Under the pieces are notes generated by a model. It saw only the letters and a list, made by a program, of their open reading frames with translations. It ran no database searches and had not been told where the DNA came from. Shown in pieces: positions 9,074 through 19,030 of a stretch of 64,000 nucleotides of DNA (the stretch's first letter is position 1; each line of letters opens with the position of its first letter). Made by a program: the position numbers and the translations under genes. The DNA is from Nostoc sp. FACHB-280 (lineage in GTDB: Bacteria; Cyanobacteriota; Cyanobacteriia; Cyanobacteriales; Nostocaceae), in contig NZ_JACJSD010000001.1 in NCBI RefSeq assembly GCF_014697615.1, positions 62,001-126,000 on the forward strand, in the 5' to 3' direction.

Positions 9074-9164
9074 TTTTTTAGTAAGGCTACTGAGCATTGA
9101 GCGACTTGCCTTGAGCGGAGTCGAAATACGTCTTATAAATAAATAACTGTGTCTACCTACTTAC
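9074..9164 (-). repeat. Dispersed repeat family 2, copy 1
   Basis: The reverse complement begins TAAGTAGGTAGACA and continues through ATTTCGACTCC, AGTCGCTCAATGCTCA and TTACTAAAA. The same blocks, in the same order, occur on the plus strand at 52762-52852. The 360-base gap between the MCE gene and the next gene contains this repeat and, at 9023-9052, a block (GGCAGTGGTTCAACTGCGCT) similar to one at 24198-24222 inside the metalloprotease gene. Confidence 0.65.
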
Positions 9165-9361
9165 ACCTTCTTTACTGCAACTTGATATAAAGCTAGAAAT
9201 TGTCAACCTCTCAACTGCTATACATCTCAAGATATAGAAGCAATATAATTTTTGGATTTAAATCTATTCTTAAGATAGTAGATATACTTGCTGCAACATC
9301 CTAATCTAGTTCTCGAAGCTATGAAACAACATACTTTACTTTAAATTCGAGGACATTTATT

Positions 9362-9769
9362 ATGGCTAATGAAAAATTTAAAAAAGCAGTAGATTCATCC
9401 GAAAGAGCAGAAGTAGATACTTATGATAGAGGCATTGTTCCTGCTGAAACTGCTGCCCGGAAAGAAAGAGAAGGAGATTTATATAAAACATTACCCACAG
9501 AAGAAAGAGAAGCCGAAGCCCCTACTGATGACCAAACCGACGCAGAAAGTATCCACACCACAGACGGTTACACAGTAGATAAAGAAGGTTTATTAAATAA
9601 CTACGCAATTGAACCAGAAATGTATTACGAAGTTCCTGGTGATGCACGTCAAGAAGTTGCAGAAGATAGCGCACAACGCCTAGAGGAACTTCAAGAAGTT
9701 AAAGAAGATAAGGAAGGCGAGTTAAGCGAAGAAGGTGACAGACGCGGTAGAGGTCAAGGAATAATTTAG
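9362..9769 (+). CDS. Small acidic, probably disordered protein
   Basis: 135 residues, very rich in Glu, Asp, Lys and Arg, with no hydrophobic core, no Cys and few aromatics. It is likely intrinsically disordered or an extended helix, especially the Glu/Lys-rich C-terminal third. The start is supported by a spaced purine tract (CGAGGACATTT) upstream. I do not recognise a named domain; small charged proteins of this kind occur widely in Nostocales and some are stress-induced, but that is only a guess here. Confidence 0.65.
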   Translation: MANEKFKKAVDSSERAEVDTYDRGIVPAETAARKEREGDLYKTLPTEEREAEAPTDDQTDAESIHTTDGYTVDKEGLLNNYAIEPEMYYEVPGDARQEVAEDSAQRLEELQEVKEDKEGELSEEGDRRGRGQGII

Positions 9770-9866
9770 TACTTGAAGATTACAGCAGCCAGAATAGAGA
9801 ATTCTGACTCCTAGATTCCATTTAGAACACTCTCACTTGCCAACTGTTTGATATAACTCCACCAAG

Positions 9867-9904
9867 AACCTCTCTTAAACTTTTTAGGAGAGGTTTTATT
9901 TTAC
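9867..9904. terminator. Terminator hairpin between convergent genes
   Basis: The arms AACCTCTC (9867-9874) and GAGAGGTT (9888-9895) are followed by TTATTTT on the plus strand. It lies between the ends of the acidic protein gene and the convergent flavoprotein gene. Confidence 0.7.
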
Positions 9905-9923
9905 AGCACTTTCAACTCAGCAC

Positions 9924-11129
9924 TCAGTCAGCACTTTTATTAAGTGCAGCTTTTCCTAAAGATTGACAAATCACATCATTTTGTGGTGTGTGAATACGAC
10001 TGCATAAAACATCACGATAATGTCTTTCTAACGGATTTTTTTTCATTAATCCAGGATTACCAATAAGTTCTAAACCAATTTCTACTGCACGAATTGAATT
10101 GGTGGTGCTGAGATATTTGACAGCTTGTGCTTGTAATTCTACATTAGGTTCAGACTCACCTTTATCAACTCCTTGTGCCAAGTTGTAAATTAGTTGGCGG
10201 TTAGCATATAACAGTGCTTCGATTTCACCGACAGCTATTTGGAAGCGTGACAAACTAGCCAGGGGTGTTCCCAAATTTGACGGAGTGCGATCGCCCAGGT
10301 ATTCTATTAACCAGTCTCGCGCAGCTGTGGCAACTCCTAAATACAAAGCACTTAATGTCAAGCTATTCCACACTGCTGTCATCGGATCTGGTGGTGATTT
10401 AATAGCAACAAGACGAATATCTAAAGCATATTCATCGGGAATTAGCACATTCTCTAAAATTAAATCATGACTCCCAGTCGCTCTCATTCCCAAATGATCC
10501 CAAGTTTCGACAATTCGTAACCCAGGTAAGTCACGGGGAACTAAAAAATTACCAACTTGGGGTTCATCTTCGGTTGTTTTTGCCCAAACCACAAAGTAGC
10601 TGAGAATTGGGCTACCTGTGGTGTATTGTTTATGTCCGCTTAATAGCCAACCTTGTGTTGTTTTTTGGGCGGTTGTTGCTGGTAAACCGCCTCTAGCTGG
10701 TGTACCTAACTCTGGTTCTACACGGGCGGCGTTGATCAGGGCAGAGTTGGCGATCGCTTCCCGACAAACTTTCTTGTATACTTCAGGATGCCAGGAACGG
10801 TTACGATTAGCTTTAGCATGTTGCAAATAGTGCATATTCAACACTAAAGCTGTAGAAGCATCACCACGGGCTATCCCCTCTATAACTTGACAAATACTAG
10901 CCAGCCCTAAATCCTGTCCACCCAAATCACGGGGAATAGTTAAACCCAACAGTCCCGCTTCATGCAGCGCCGTAAAATTCTCAAAAGGAAATGAACCATC
11001 TTTATCATGCACTGCGGCGCGAGTCGCAAAATTTTGTGATAGGGTTTTAACTTGATCAAAAAGTGACAAAGAAGTTTCTAAGCCTTGATTTACGAAAGTT
11101 TCTAGTAATAGTTGCTGCACTTGTGACAT
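9924..11129 (-). CDS. Acyl-CoA dehydrogenase-fold flavoprotein
   Basis: 401 residues with the three-domain acyl-CoA dehydrogenase architecture: an N-terminal helical domain with GLLGLTIPRDLGGQDLGL, a middle beta domain with LSGHKQYTTGSP and WDHLGMRATGSHDL, and a C-terminal helical domain. The C-terminal stretch usually holding the catalytic Glu is replaced by a HYRDVLCSRIHTPQND segment. That is closer to the DszC/SfnB-type flavin monooxygenase branch, which has lost the catalytic base. A flavin-dependent oxygenase is therefore at least as likely as a fatty-acid oxidation enzyme. Most cyanobacteria lack a complete beta-oxidation pathway, which fits. It stands alone. Confidence 0.75.
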   Translation of the reverse strand: MSQVQQLLLETFVNQGLETSLSLFDQVKTLSQNFATRAAVHDKDGSFPFENFTALHEAGLLGLTIPRDLGGQDLGLASICQVIEGIARGDASTALVLNMHYLQHAKANRNRSWHPEVYKKVCREAIANSALINAARVEPELGTPARGGLPATTAQKTTQGWLLSGHKQYTTGSPILSYFVVWAKTTEDEPQVGNFLVPRDLPGLRIVETWDHLGMRATGSHDLILENVLIPDEYALDIRLVAIKSPPDPMTAVWNSLTLSALYLGVATAARDWLIEYLGDRTPSNLGTPLASLSRFQIAVGEIEALLYANRQLIYNLAQGVDKGESEPNVELQAQAVKYLSTTNSIRAVEIGLELIGNPGLMKKNPLERHYRDVLCSRIHTPQNDVICQSLGKAALNKSAD

Positions 11130-11311
11130 ATATATGTTATTAAATTTGTGTTTACAAAGGAGTCATAATAGTTTTTAGGACACAAAGTAATCTTTAGCTG
11201 CTTTAGCTTAGAGGTGTGCCAGCTAAAAAATCCATTTTTGTGTCTTCTGTACATTCTAGAAGAATATAAAGGATACAATCAAAGTCATAAAGCCAATGGC
11301 TATAGGACTCA

Positions 11312-12679
11312 ATGATTATGAGAATTAAGCAAATTTCCGTCAATGGCTTATTTGGAATTTTTGACCATGTAATTCCATTGAATATGGATGAACGGATAAC
11401 TATCATTCATGGCCCCAATGGTTTTGGCAAAACAGCTATATTGAGAATTTTGAATAATTTTTTCAATTCTGAATATCGAGAATTGAAAACTATTCCATTT
11501 ATTAATTTTAGAGTTGAATTTGATGATAACAATAGTAGTGTTCTTGAAATAGTCATAAATCCTGAATATGCAGAAAATTCAAAAGAAAGCAATATCATGT
11601 TTAATTTATTAGAAAATAATATAAATAAAGATTCCTTTGCGGTCAAGCCAATTAGTTTTTCATCCGAGAGAGAATATTCAGTGAGAGTTATTGATTCTGG
11701 GATACAACGGAGTTATTTAAAAACAATTGATATTTCTAATGAAACAATTCTTTTTTATAAAGACAATTCCGAAGGCATTCCTTTTATAAATTTATCAAAT
11801 TTTAATGCACGAGAAGAGCCTGAATGGTTAGAAGAATTGAAAGAAAATATTCATATTCGTCTTATAGAATCACAACGATTGCTTAATTTTTTGCCTAAAC
11901 GTTCTTCTAAACAGTCTGCTGAAATACCTTCAATGGTATCAACTGTGTCTGCCTATTCTGATGAACTTGCTCAACTGATGCAGCAGAAATTTAAGGAATA
12001 CGGCACAATATCTCAATCTCTTGACAGAACTTTTCCAATCAGAGTAGTCAAACACCAGCCATCTGCGGATTTAACAGATGAACAATTACGTCACAAATTA
12101 AGTGAACTTGAAGCAAATCGTTCTCGGTTAATAGAAGTTGGTCTTTTAGATAAAGAGGAAGATTCAGAAGTTCAAATCCAGCCTCAAGATATAGATGAAA
12201 GTACTAAAAATGCTTTGTCTGTATACGTTGAAGATATGGATAAAAAGCTGAGTGTTTTTGCAGAAATTGCCAGCAAAATTGAACTATTAAAGAAAATCAT
12301 TAATAATAAATTTGCTTACTCTTATAAAGAGATAAATTTTAGTAAGGAGAAAGGTTTTGTTTTTACAACACTTTTTAATTCATCATTATCTAACTCCAAA
12401 TCTAACACCAAAACTCTTTCGCCAACGGATTTATCATCAGGTGAACAACATGAGTTAGTTCTGTTATACGAACTTCTATTTAAGGTTCAACCTAAATCTT
12501 TAGTATTAATTGATGAACCAGAATTGTCACTTCATGTAGGTTGGCAAGTTCAATTTTTAAAAGACTTGCAAGAAATTACACAACTTGCAGATTTGGATAT
12601 ATTAATGGCAACACATTCACCAGATATCATTCAAGATCGCTGGGATTTAACGGTTGAACTGAAAAGGCCAGGAAAGTGA
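11312..12679 (+). CDS. AAA/ABC-type ATPase, AriA-like subunit of a PARIS-type defence pair
   Basis: A 455-residue SMC/RecF-like ATPase with Walker A HGPNGFGKTA (residues 33-42), an ABC signature LSSGE (374-378), Walker B LVLIDEP followed by ELSLH (397-408), and the switch His in MATHSPD (about 433-439). A charged helical insertion fills the middle, as in OLD-type and AAA_15/AAA_21 ATPases. The stop codon overlaps the GTG start of a DUF4435 gene by four bases, which implies translational coupling. An ATPase of this type plus a DUF4435 TOPRIM-like partner is the layout of PARIS (AriA-AriB), which senses phage anti-restriction proteins. AbiL-like or other OLD-related pairs remain alternatives. 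Confidence 0.8.
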   Translation: MIMRIKQISVNGLFGIFDHVIPLNMDERITIIHGPNGFGKTAILRILNNFFNSEYRELKTIPFINFRVEFDDNNSSVLEIVINPEYAENSKESNIMFNLLENNINKDSFAVKPISFSSEREYSVRVIDSGIQRSYLKTIDISNETILFYKDNSEGIPFINLSNFNAREEPEWLEELKENIHIRLIESQRLLNFLPKRSSKQSAEIPSMVSTVSAYSDELAQLMQQKFKEYGTISQSLDRTFPIRVVKHQPSADLTDEQLRHKLSELEANRSRLIEVGLLDKEEDSEVQIQPQDIDESTKNALSVYVEDMDKKLSVFAEIASKIELLKKIINNKFAYSYKEINFSKEKGFVFTTLFNSSLSNSKSNTKTLSPTDLSSGEQHELVLLYELLFKVQPKSLVLIDEPELSLHVGWQVQFLKDLQEITQLADLDILMATHSPDIIQDRWDLTVELKRPGK

Positions 12680-13542
12680 GAGAGTTTGTAACGGTTGAAC
12701 GTGTTGCTAACTACATACGATTACGAAGAAGTACATTTACAGGAACCTTTTTATTAGTAGAAGGAAGTTCTGATAAAGTTTTCTATCAACGATTTGTTGA
12801 CGAATTAGCTTGTGAATTAGTGGACACTTCAGGAAAACCCTCTAGTAGACAGAATGCTATTGATATTCTAGAAATTTTAGAGCAATCAAATTTTCAGGGA
12901 GTTTTAGTAATTGTCGATGCAGATTTTGATCGGCTTAAAAGTTTAGTATCTAGCAGTCATAATTTGCTTTACACCGACACCCATGACTTAGAAACAATGC
13001 TGATTCAATCACCAGCGTTAGACAAGGTACTGGCTGAGTTTGGTTCTGAAGAAAAAATTGCCCAGTTTAAGCGAGATGTCAGATTAACATTGTGTGAAAT
13101 TGGCATCTCAGTAGGTTATTTGCTGTTGATATCTCTGTCTGAAGGATTAAACCTGACTTTTGAGGGTATTACATTTAGCAAGTTCATTGATGAGCAAACA
13201 CTACAAATTAATGAACTGCGAATGATTCAAGAGGTTAAGAATAAATCTCAAGCCTACTCGTTAAAAGACGAAGAGCTGCAAAAACAGTTGATTAGTCAGA
13301 AAAACAACAACCATGATCCTTGGCAAGTCTGCTGCGGTCATGATTTAGTAGAAATTCTTTCCCTTGGTTTACGTAAGGCGCTTGGTACTAACAAAGCTGC
13401 TGATGTTGAACCAAACGCTCTTGAGCGTAGTTTAAGACTCGCTTACGAAGAAGTCTACTTTTGCAAGACGCAACTTTATTTCAATATTCGCACCTGGGAA
13501 AGTCAGAATCAGCCTTTCAAGGTTTTGCGAAATGACACATAG
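12676..13542 (+). CDS. DUF4435 (TOPRIM-like) protein, AriB-like effector of a PARIS-type pair
   Basis: A 288-residue protein starting at a GTG that overlaps the upstream stop (GTGA). The TOPRIM-like acidic motifs of DUF4435 are visible: FLLVEGSSDKVFY (Glu29, Asp33), VIVDADFDRL (Asp81, Asp83, Asp85) and THDLETML (Asp104, Glu106). The C-terminal half is helical and less conserved. In the PARIS system the DUF4435 protein is the toxic nuclease effector, held by the ATPase and released on infection; by homology this protein may cleave RNA or DNA using metal ions bound by these acidic residues. It ends 30 bases from the convergent glutaminase gene. Confidence 0.82.
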   Translation: MREFVTVERVANYIRLRRSTFTGTFLLVEGSSDKVFYQRFVDELACELVDTSGKPSSRQNAIDILEILEQSNFQGVLVIVDADFDRLKSLVSSSHNLLYTDTHDLETMLIQSPALDKVLAEFGSEEKIAQFKRDVRLTLCEIGISVGYLLLISLSEGLNLTFEGITFSKFIDEQTLQINELRMIQEVKNKSQAYSLKDEELQKQLISQKNNNHDPWQVCCGHDLVEILSLGLRKALGTNKAADVEPNALERSLRLAYEEVYFCKTQLYFNIRTWESQNQPFKVLRNDT

Positions 13543-13572
13543 CAGTTCTAAATAACTGACAAAAAAATCTAC

Positions 13573-14565
13573 TCATTCCCCACTCTCGATTTTTGAGCTT
13601 CCACCCCCGCAGGCAAACATGTGTAGACACAATTGCTGGGAAAGTTCTTTACACACTTCAACTCCCCGCACGCTGTTACCTCGCACATCTAAGGGTGGCG
13701 AAAATACTCCTATTCCCATTTGATTCGGTACAACTGCGAGAATTCCGCCACATACACCACTTTTAGCGGGAATACCAACTGTATACGCCCATTCTCCTGC
13801 AAAGTTGTACATTCCACAGGTGTACATCACGCTGAGAATATCCTTTATATATTGATGGTCTACAGCTCGTTTACCTGTGATGGGGTTAATTCCTTTGTTT
13901 GCCAATGTCGCCGCCATAACTGCTAAGTCATGACAATTCACTATCACGGCACATTGCTGAAAATAAAGGTCTAATGCTTCTTCGATATTTTGGTCAATCA
14001 TACCGAAGTTCAGCATCAGGTGAGCCATTGCGCGGTTGCGATGTCCGGTGCTGCGTTCGGAAGTAAATACTGATATATCTACAAATACGTCATGACCGGT
14101 GTAGCGGTGGAACATATCAAGGACGCGGTTGAGACGTTCGGTTGCACCAGTTCCTTTGATTAAGCTGGTGGTGGCGATCGCACCAGCATTTACCATTGGG
14201 TTATATGGTCGCTTCGATCGCTCATCTAAAATAATTGAGTTAAATGCGTCTCCGGTTGGTTCTACGCCAACTCTTGTCAACACATAATCTCGCCCATGAT
14301 CTTCTAGTGCTAGTCCGTAAGCAAACACTTTCGACATGGACTGGATAGTAAATAGTTGTTGATAATCTCCAACTTCATACACTTGGCCATCTACAGTCAC
14401 GATGCAAATGCTAAATAAATCCGGGTTTACTTTAGCTAATTCTGGAATATAGTTGGCGACTGCACCTTCTTGCAAAGACTTGTACTTAGAATGCAAGTCT
14501 TGGAGAACGGACAACAATGATGATGAATTTATTTCTAAATCTCCTGAATTTGCTTGTTTTGCCAT
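13573..14565 (-). CDS. glsA: Glutaminase (serine-dependent)
   Basis: A 330-residue enzyme of the beta-lactamase-like glutaminase family, which hydrolyses L-glutamine to glutamate and ammonia. The catalytic SxxK motif is seen in [16 protein letters not shown] (Ser76, Lys79). Other family blocks include [25 protein letters not shown] and [20 protein letters not shown]. The length is close to the usual 300-330. The ATG begins [13 protein letters not shown]8-TAC sequence lies 56 bases upstream (14621-14634), which would suit NtcA control of a nitrogen-metabolism gene. Confidence 0.95.
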   Translation of the reverse strand: MAKQANSGDLEINSSSLLSVLQDLHSKYKSLQEGAVANYIPELAKVNPDLFSICIVTVDGQVYEVGDYQQLFTIQSMSKVFAYGLALEDHGRDYVLTRVGVEPTGDAFNSIILDERSKRPYNPMVNAGAIATTSLIKGTGATERLNRVLDMFHRYTGHDVFVDISVFTSERSTGHRNRAMAHLMLNFGMIDQNIEEALDLYFQQCAVIVNCHDLAVMAATLANKGINPITGKRAVDHQYIKDILSVMYTCGMYNFAGEWAYTVGIPAKSGVCGGILAVVPNQMGIGVFSPPLDVRGNSVRGVEVCKELSQQLCLHMFACGGGSSKIESGE

Positions 14566-15381
14566 GAAGCTAATAGTTTATATAAGAAAATCATAAATGA
14601 TCAATTAGTTCAATTTTGAGGTAATTTTTGCTACATTGTAAAACTCGTTAATATACGTCCACTCGCTTTTTTTAATTTTCTCATTCTTATTTTTCTTTTA
14701 ATTGTAAAAAATATTAGTTGCAAAAGCACCTAATTTTTTTGTTCCTGAATAGGGGAAATACTGGTTTCTTAGATTACTTTTGTTTTTCGGTAAATTAGTA
14801 TATTTCCTTGTAATTATTTACTACATTAGTTTTTTTAAAACATTCATTATTTTTGTCAAATAAAGGATAATATTTGCCTAAAGTCTTTGATATAACTAGT
14901 TTTTAACCAATTATAAAGATTATATGAATCTAGTCTAAATCAGTATTGACACTTGTTTTTTGACTTTAATATATCTAAAACTTATAGCTAATATTTTAAA
15001 AATCTATATGTTCTATAACATACAAATTTTTTGAGGAAACCAACATATAAATCAAACAAATTTCGCTAAAATCTAATCTGAGAGGAATGTAAAGTTTTAA
15101 TAAGAAAAATGTTAGTAGTCGGAAAAAACGCTACACAGCCAAAATCCGCATTTGAACAAGGTTTCACTGTTTTGATGAGCATTTAAATTTGAGAAATTGA
15201 GGTTTGATTACGCTAAAACCCTGATCCCCAAGTCCAAAAGTTCGTGTTAGTCTGTTGCAGTTATGAAAAACAAAGTGAAAGCGGAACGAGTTCGATTTTA
15301 AGGAAAACATTTGCTGTTTATGGCAATAAATTCCGTTAATCAAAAAAACTACTGTTCTACAGTCGCTTGAAAATTGGACGC
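14566..15381. other. Long AT-rich intergenic region, no gene seen
   Basis: About 0.8 kb between the divergent glutaminase and RlpA genes. Apart from the GTA-N8-TAC site near the glutaminase end, I see only AT-rich sequence without convincing hairpins or coding potential. It probably holds the two promoters and long leaders. Confidence 0.4.
14621..14634 (-). promoter_or_regulatory. Possible NtcA-binding site upstream of glutaminase
   Basis: GTAATTTTTGCTAC matches the NtcA consensus GTA-N8-TAC. Reading toward the gene on the minus strand, a TATGAT -10-like box starts 26 bases beyond the site, slightly longer than the usual 20-24 base spacing. Six fixed bases occur often by chance, so this is only suggestive. 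Confidence 0.35.
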
Positions 15382-16491
15382 ATGAACCAAAGACATTTGT
15401 GGACTATTGTCGCCTTGTTTGTGACTCTTACCGGGATACCCTCAATGGGTCGCACTCAAACTACAACTCAAACCACCAAGGAAATTCAACCAGTTTCCCA
15501 AAAACCATCTAATGGTGATGTGGTGAAGGTAGGTGAGTACCAATCCCCTACAGAGAAACAAAACTCGGATGCTGTGATTACAAGCATTCATTCTCACAGC
15601 GTTGGAAGTCGCCAGGCGGCAACCCTGTACATCCGGAACATACCAGTACTCACTTTCGTGGGTTCCAAGCCAGTTGCGAGTAGTGAAACGAAACAAGGTG
15701 TTGTAGGAGAAGGAGGGGGCGTGCAGTCGTACGCCCTTATTGCTGGAAACTCAACTAAAGTGGCAAGTACTGGCAATGTAGTAAGTTCCGGGAACCAAGT
15801 CGGCGCACTAGAAAATGACCCAGTTCAACGAGCTAGTGCGATCGCAGCTAAAATCAACCAACTGATTCAAGACAACGTTGATGCCAACGACATCACAGTC
15901 AGTTGGAAAGATAGCAAGACTGCTAATTCCGCCCAAGATAAAAGCTCTACTGCACAGCAACAGTCTAGCGATCGCTATACAATCAAAATCAAAGACCAAG
16001 AATTGGTGGAAATCAACGAAAATACCCGCCTAGCAGACACCACCAACAATCTGGCACAAGACGCATTACAAGCAACCAACCGCCTACGCAGACTCATTGG
16101 TAACGCATCTCCCATCGATAAAATCGCTAACTTACCATCGCGTTCACCATTGTCCATCCCACCGTTACCACAACAAATTGCCGTTGGTAACATCAGACTT
16201 ACCTTTAGAGGCATGGCCTCCTTTTATGGCTATGATGGCTCAGGCAGCATGACAGCCAGTGGACAGAGATTTAATCCCGAAGCCATGACTGCTGCACACC
16301 GCACCTTACCCTTTGGTACAAGAGTTCGTGTCACCAATACCCGTAATGGTCGTTCTGTCATAGTACGTATTAACGACCGTGGCCCATACATTCGGGGTCG
16401 AGTCATCGACTTATCCACTGCTGCTGCCCGCACTATCGGCATGATTGGTAGTGGTGTAGCACCGGTGCATATCGAAGTACTGGGACGATAA
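15382..16491 (+). CDS. rlpA: RlpA-type septal ring lytic transglycosylase/lipoprotein-like protein
   Basis: About 369 residues. An N-terminal signal peptide ([17 protein letters not shown]) leads into a long low-complexity Ser/Gln/Thr-rich region. The C-terminal double-psi beta-barrel (about residues 275-368) carries the RlpA marks [26 protein letters not shown] and VRINDRGPY, including the conserved Glu/His/Asp positions. RlpA proteins cleave denuded glycan strands or act at septa and cell junctions. There is no lipobox Cys after the signal, so it is secreted rather than lipid-anchored. A TTG at 15367 is an alternative start, five codons upstream. Confidence 0.88.
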   Translation: MNQRHLWTIVALFVTLTGIPSMGRTQTTTQTTKEIQPVSQKPSNGDVVKVGEYQSPTEKQNSDAVITSIHSHSVGSRQAATLYIRNIPVLTFVGSKPVASSETKQGVVGEGGGVQSYALIAGNSTKVASTGNVVSSGNQVGALENDPVQRASAIAAKINQLIQDNVDANDITVSWKDSKTANSAQDKSSTAQQQSSDRYTIKIKDQELVEINENTRLADTTNNLAQDALQATNRLRRLIGNASPIDKIANLPSRSPLSIPPLPQQIAVGNIRLTFRGMASFYGYDGSGSMTASGQRFNPEAMTAAHRTLPFGTRVRVTNTRNGRSVIVRINDRGPYIRGRVIDLSTAAARTIGMIGSGVAPVHIEVLGR

Positions 16492-16775
16492 GTCTGAGGT
16501 AATTTTTCAGGATGCCAGGACAGTTTGACATAATTTTGGATTTCTCAGTTCCCAATCCAAAATCTCAAATATCAAATCCAAAATTTATTGGCTGTTCGGC
16601 GTAGTGTTTTCCCTCAACGCGCTTGGCGCAAATTTAATGACAAAGGCTCAATTTTAAAATCTCATCCTGCATCCTGCAAATTTACCTATTTTTTATATTC
16701 CCCTAGTTCTCGCATTTTTTCCCCAGTTTCAGATATAAACTAACGGGGGAGGTTTAGAAGAACTAGGGGAATTTT

Positions 16776-18380
16776 GTGCGCCTGTTGACAACAGTCGCAG
16801 CTTTACGCTGCTATTTAAATAAACTTCGCTCAGATAGCCAACTGACAGCTTCAGAGGATTTGGTTGCAGATGAAATGAGCAGTTGGGATCGGACAGCAGT
16901 TGGTTTGGTGCCGACAATGGGCGGCTTACATCAAGGCCATTTAAACTTAATTAAACGCGCCAGACAAGAAAACTCAACGGTGATTGTCAGTATTTTTGTC
17001 AATCCCTTGCAATTTGGCCCTAATGAAGATTATGCACGCTATCCGCGCACATTAGAGCAAGACCACAAATTATGTGAAAATGCGGGAGTTGATGCGATTT
17101 TTGCACCTACTCCGGACGTGATGGGAGTAAGAGCGAAAAATATACAAGATTCTTTAATTACCCAAGTCATTCCTCCATCTGCTATGATATTAGGTTTGTG
17201 TGGCCGTTCTCGGCTAGGTCACTTTCAGGGTGTAGCAACGATTGTGACAAAGCTTTTGAACTTGGTACAGCCTGACCGTGCCTACTTTGGCCAAAAAGAT
17301 GGTCAGCAACTAGCGATTATTAAACGACTAGTGGCTGATTTAAATTTGCCTGTAGAAATTGTTGCTTGTCCGACAGTCCGAGAAGCTTCTGGTTTAGCTT
17401 TTAGTTCGCGCAATCAATATTTGAGTGCGGCTGAAAAAGAGCAAGCGGCGGTTTTATATCGAGGCTTAAAAAAAGCTGAAGCTGCTTTTAAATCTGGTGT
17501 GCGTCATAGCAGCCAATTAATAGCAGTGGTACAACAAGAAGTGGCTAGGGTGAGTACTGTTTTATTGGAATATATTGAATTGGTTGAACCGACTACGTTA
17601 ATGTCATTAGAAACAATTGAGGAGGAAGGAATGCTGGCGATCGCAGCTCGTCTTGGTTCTACACGTTTGATTGATAATACCATTTTGCGCGATCGCCAAC
17701 CCATCATCGCTATTGATGGGCCAGCCGGAGCCGGGAAATCTACTGTAGCACGCCAAGTCGCTGCGGAGCTAGGGCTAGTATATCTAGATACGGGGGCGAT
17801 GTATCGAGCGATGACTTGGTTAGTGATTCAAAAAGGAATTGCCCTGGATGATGAATGCGCGATCGCGGAATTAGCGCATACTTGTAAAATTGAACTCACT
17901 CCCAGTCAAGATTTAAAATCCCCGGTACGGGTTTGGATTGATGATGTTGATGTGACACAAGAAATTCGTACTATTGAGGTCACATCTAAAGTATCTGCGA
18001 TCGCAGCCCAAACTGCTGTACGTCAAGCTTTAGTTAACCAACAGCAAAACTGGGGTAAAAAAGGTGGTTTAGTCGCCGAAGGCCGAGACATTGGTAGCCA
18101 TGTCTTCCCCGATGCCGAAGTGAAAATCTTTTTAACCGCCTCAGTTAGTGAACGCGCTCGTCGTCGCCAGCAAGACTTTAAAAAACAAGGTCAACCCGAA
18201 GTAAGTTTAGAACAACTAGAACGGGACATAGCAGAACGCGACTGGAAAGATAGCACTCGTAAAGTTTCCCCCTTACAAAAAGCTGCGGATGCAGTCGAAC
18301 TTCAAACCGATGGGATGAACATCACTGAAGTTACAGCCCAAATCATTAACTACTACCATCAAAAATTATCTCAATGGTAA
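16776..18380 (+). CDS. panC/cmk: Bifunctional pantoate-beta-alanine ligase / cytidylate kinase
   Basis: A 534-residue fusion. Residues 1 to about 275 are PanC, with VPTMGGLHQGHLNLIKRA (HIGH-like ATP site) and YFGQKDGQQLAIIKRL; it joins pantoate and beta-alanine to make pantothenate for coenzyme A. Residues from about 308 are cytidylate kinase, with P-loop AIDGPAGAGKSTVA, LDTGAMYRAMTW and GRDIGSHVFPDAEVKIFLTA; it phosphorylates CMP and dCMP. This PanC-Cmk fusion is characteristic of cyanobacteria. The start is GTG (reading VRLLTTVAALR). About 20 bases of C/G-rich heptamer-like sequence precede it rather than a clear ribosome site. Confidence 0.96.
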   Translation: MRLLTTVAALRCYLNKLRSDSQLTASEDLVADEMSSWDRTAVGLVPTMGGLHQGHLNLIKRARQENSTVIVSIFVNPLQFGPNEDYARYPRTLEQDHKLCENAGVDAIFAPTPDVMGVRAKNIQDSLITQVIPPSAMILGLCGRSRLGHFQGVATIVTKLLNLVQPDRAYFGQKDGQQLAIIKRLVADLNLPVEIVACPTVREASGLAFSSRNQYLSAAEKEQAAVLYRGLKKAEAAFKSGVRHSSQLIAVVQQEVARVSTVLLEYIELVEPTTLMSLETIEEEGMLAIAARLGSTRLIDNTILRDRQPIIAIDGPAGAGKSTVARQVAAELGLVYLDTGAMYRAMTWLVIQKGIALDDECAIAELAHTCKIELTPSQDLKSPVRVWIDDVDVTQEIRTIEVTSKVSAIAAQTAVRQALVNQQQNWGKKGGLVAEGRDIGSHVFPDAEVKIFLTASVSERARRRQQDFKKQGQPEVSLEQLERDIAERDWKDSTRKVSPLQKAADAVELQTDGMNITEVTAQIINYYHQKLSQW

Positions 18381-19030
18381 TTATAGAGATGAGTATTTAG
18401 TTTTCCTGGAAGCCGAGCTAATAGGGTGTGTTAGGCGTAAGCCGTAACGCACCAAAAGTTTTGTGATAGATGTGTTAGCGGCAGCGTAACACATCCTACG
18501 TTTATTGCAAAAATCAAATATGATTCCTGATATATATAGCTAGACTTTAGCGTTGTAGATTATATTTTAAGAACTTTGAAAATTAATTCATCCTACTTAA
18601 GACTGACTTGCAAATTTGATAATGACTCCACCTTAAGGTAGAAGTATCTCAGGTTAAGAATTAACTAAATAGATGTGTGGGCAAATAGTTGCCACAATAT
18701 TATAAACTCTGACTGTAAAAACCAAAGTTAATTGCCAAAGCATTACTTCTTTTCATTCCCCCCTGGCGCTGGGGGGAATATCTTTCTATGTTTAAAATAC
18801 CTGAGCGTTTAAATATTAGTTGTTTTTATTTAAAGCTTTGATGGCATCGGCATTTGACTTATAACAAAAGTCTTTTGTTTTCATTATCACTTTGGTAGTA
18901 GAATGACGATGTTAAGTTTTATGATTCTTGAGTTCAAGGACATCAAAACTCATAAACACAAAACCTGTAATTTTCTAAGCTTCCAGTAATAGCTTTAGGC
19001 CGGGAAACTGTAAAGAGAGGATTTCATAAA
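18381..19030. other. Intergenic region upstream of sodB
   Basis: 0.65 kb without a supported gene. It contains the dispersed repeat at 18421-18462 and a GC-rich hairpin at 18755-18779 (ATTCCCCCC paired with GGGGGGAAT around a 7-base loop). The rest is AT-rich and probably holds the sodB promoter. Confidence 0.45.
18421..18462 (+). repeat. Dispersed repeat family 3, copy 1
   Basis: TAGGGTGTGTTAGGCGTAAG followed by CCGTAACGCACCAAAAG. A nearly identical copy lies in opposite orientation at 47284-47322, upstream of the RNase D-like gene. Confidence 0.75.

Noticed and set aside
11203-11406. Minus-strand open frame overlapping the start of the AriA-like gene
   Set aside because: It overlaps the well-supported ATPase start and has a shadow-like composition.
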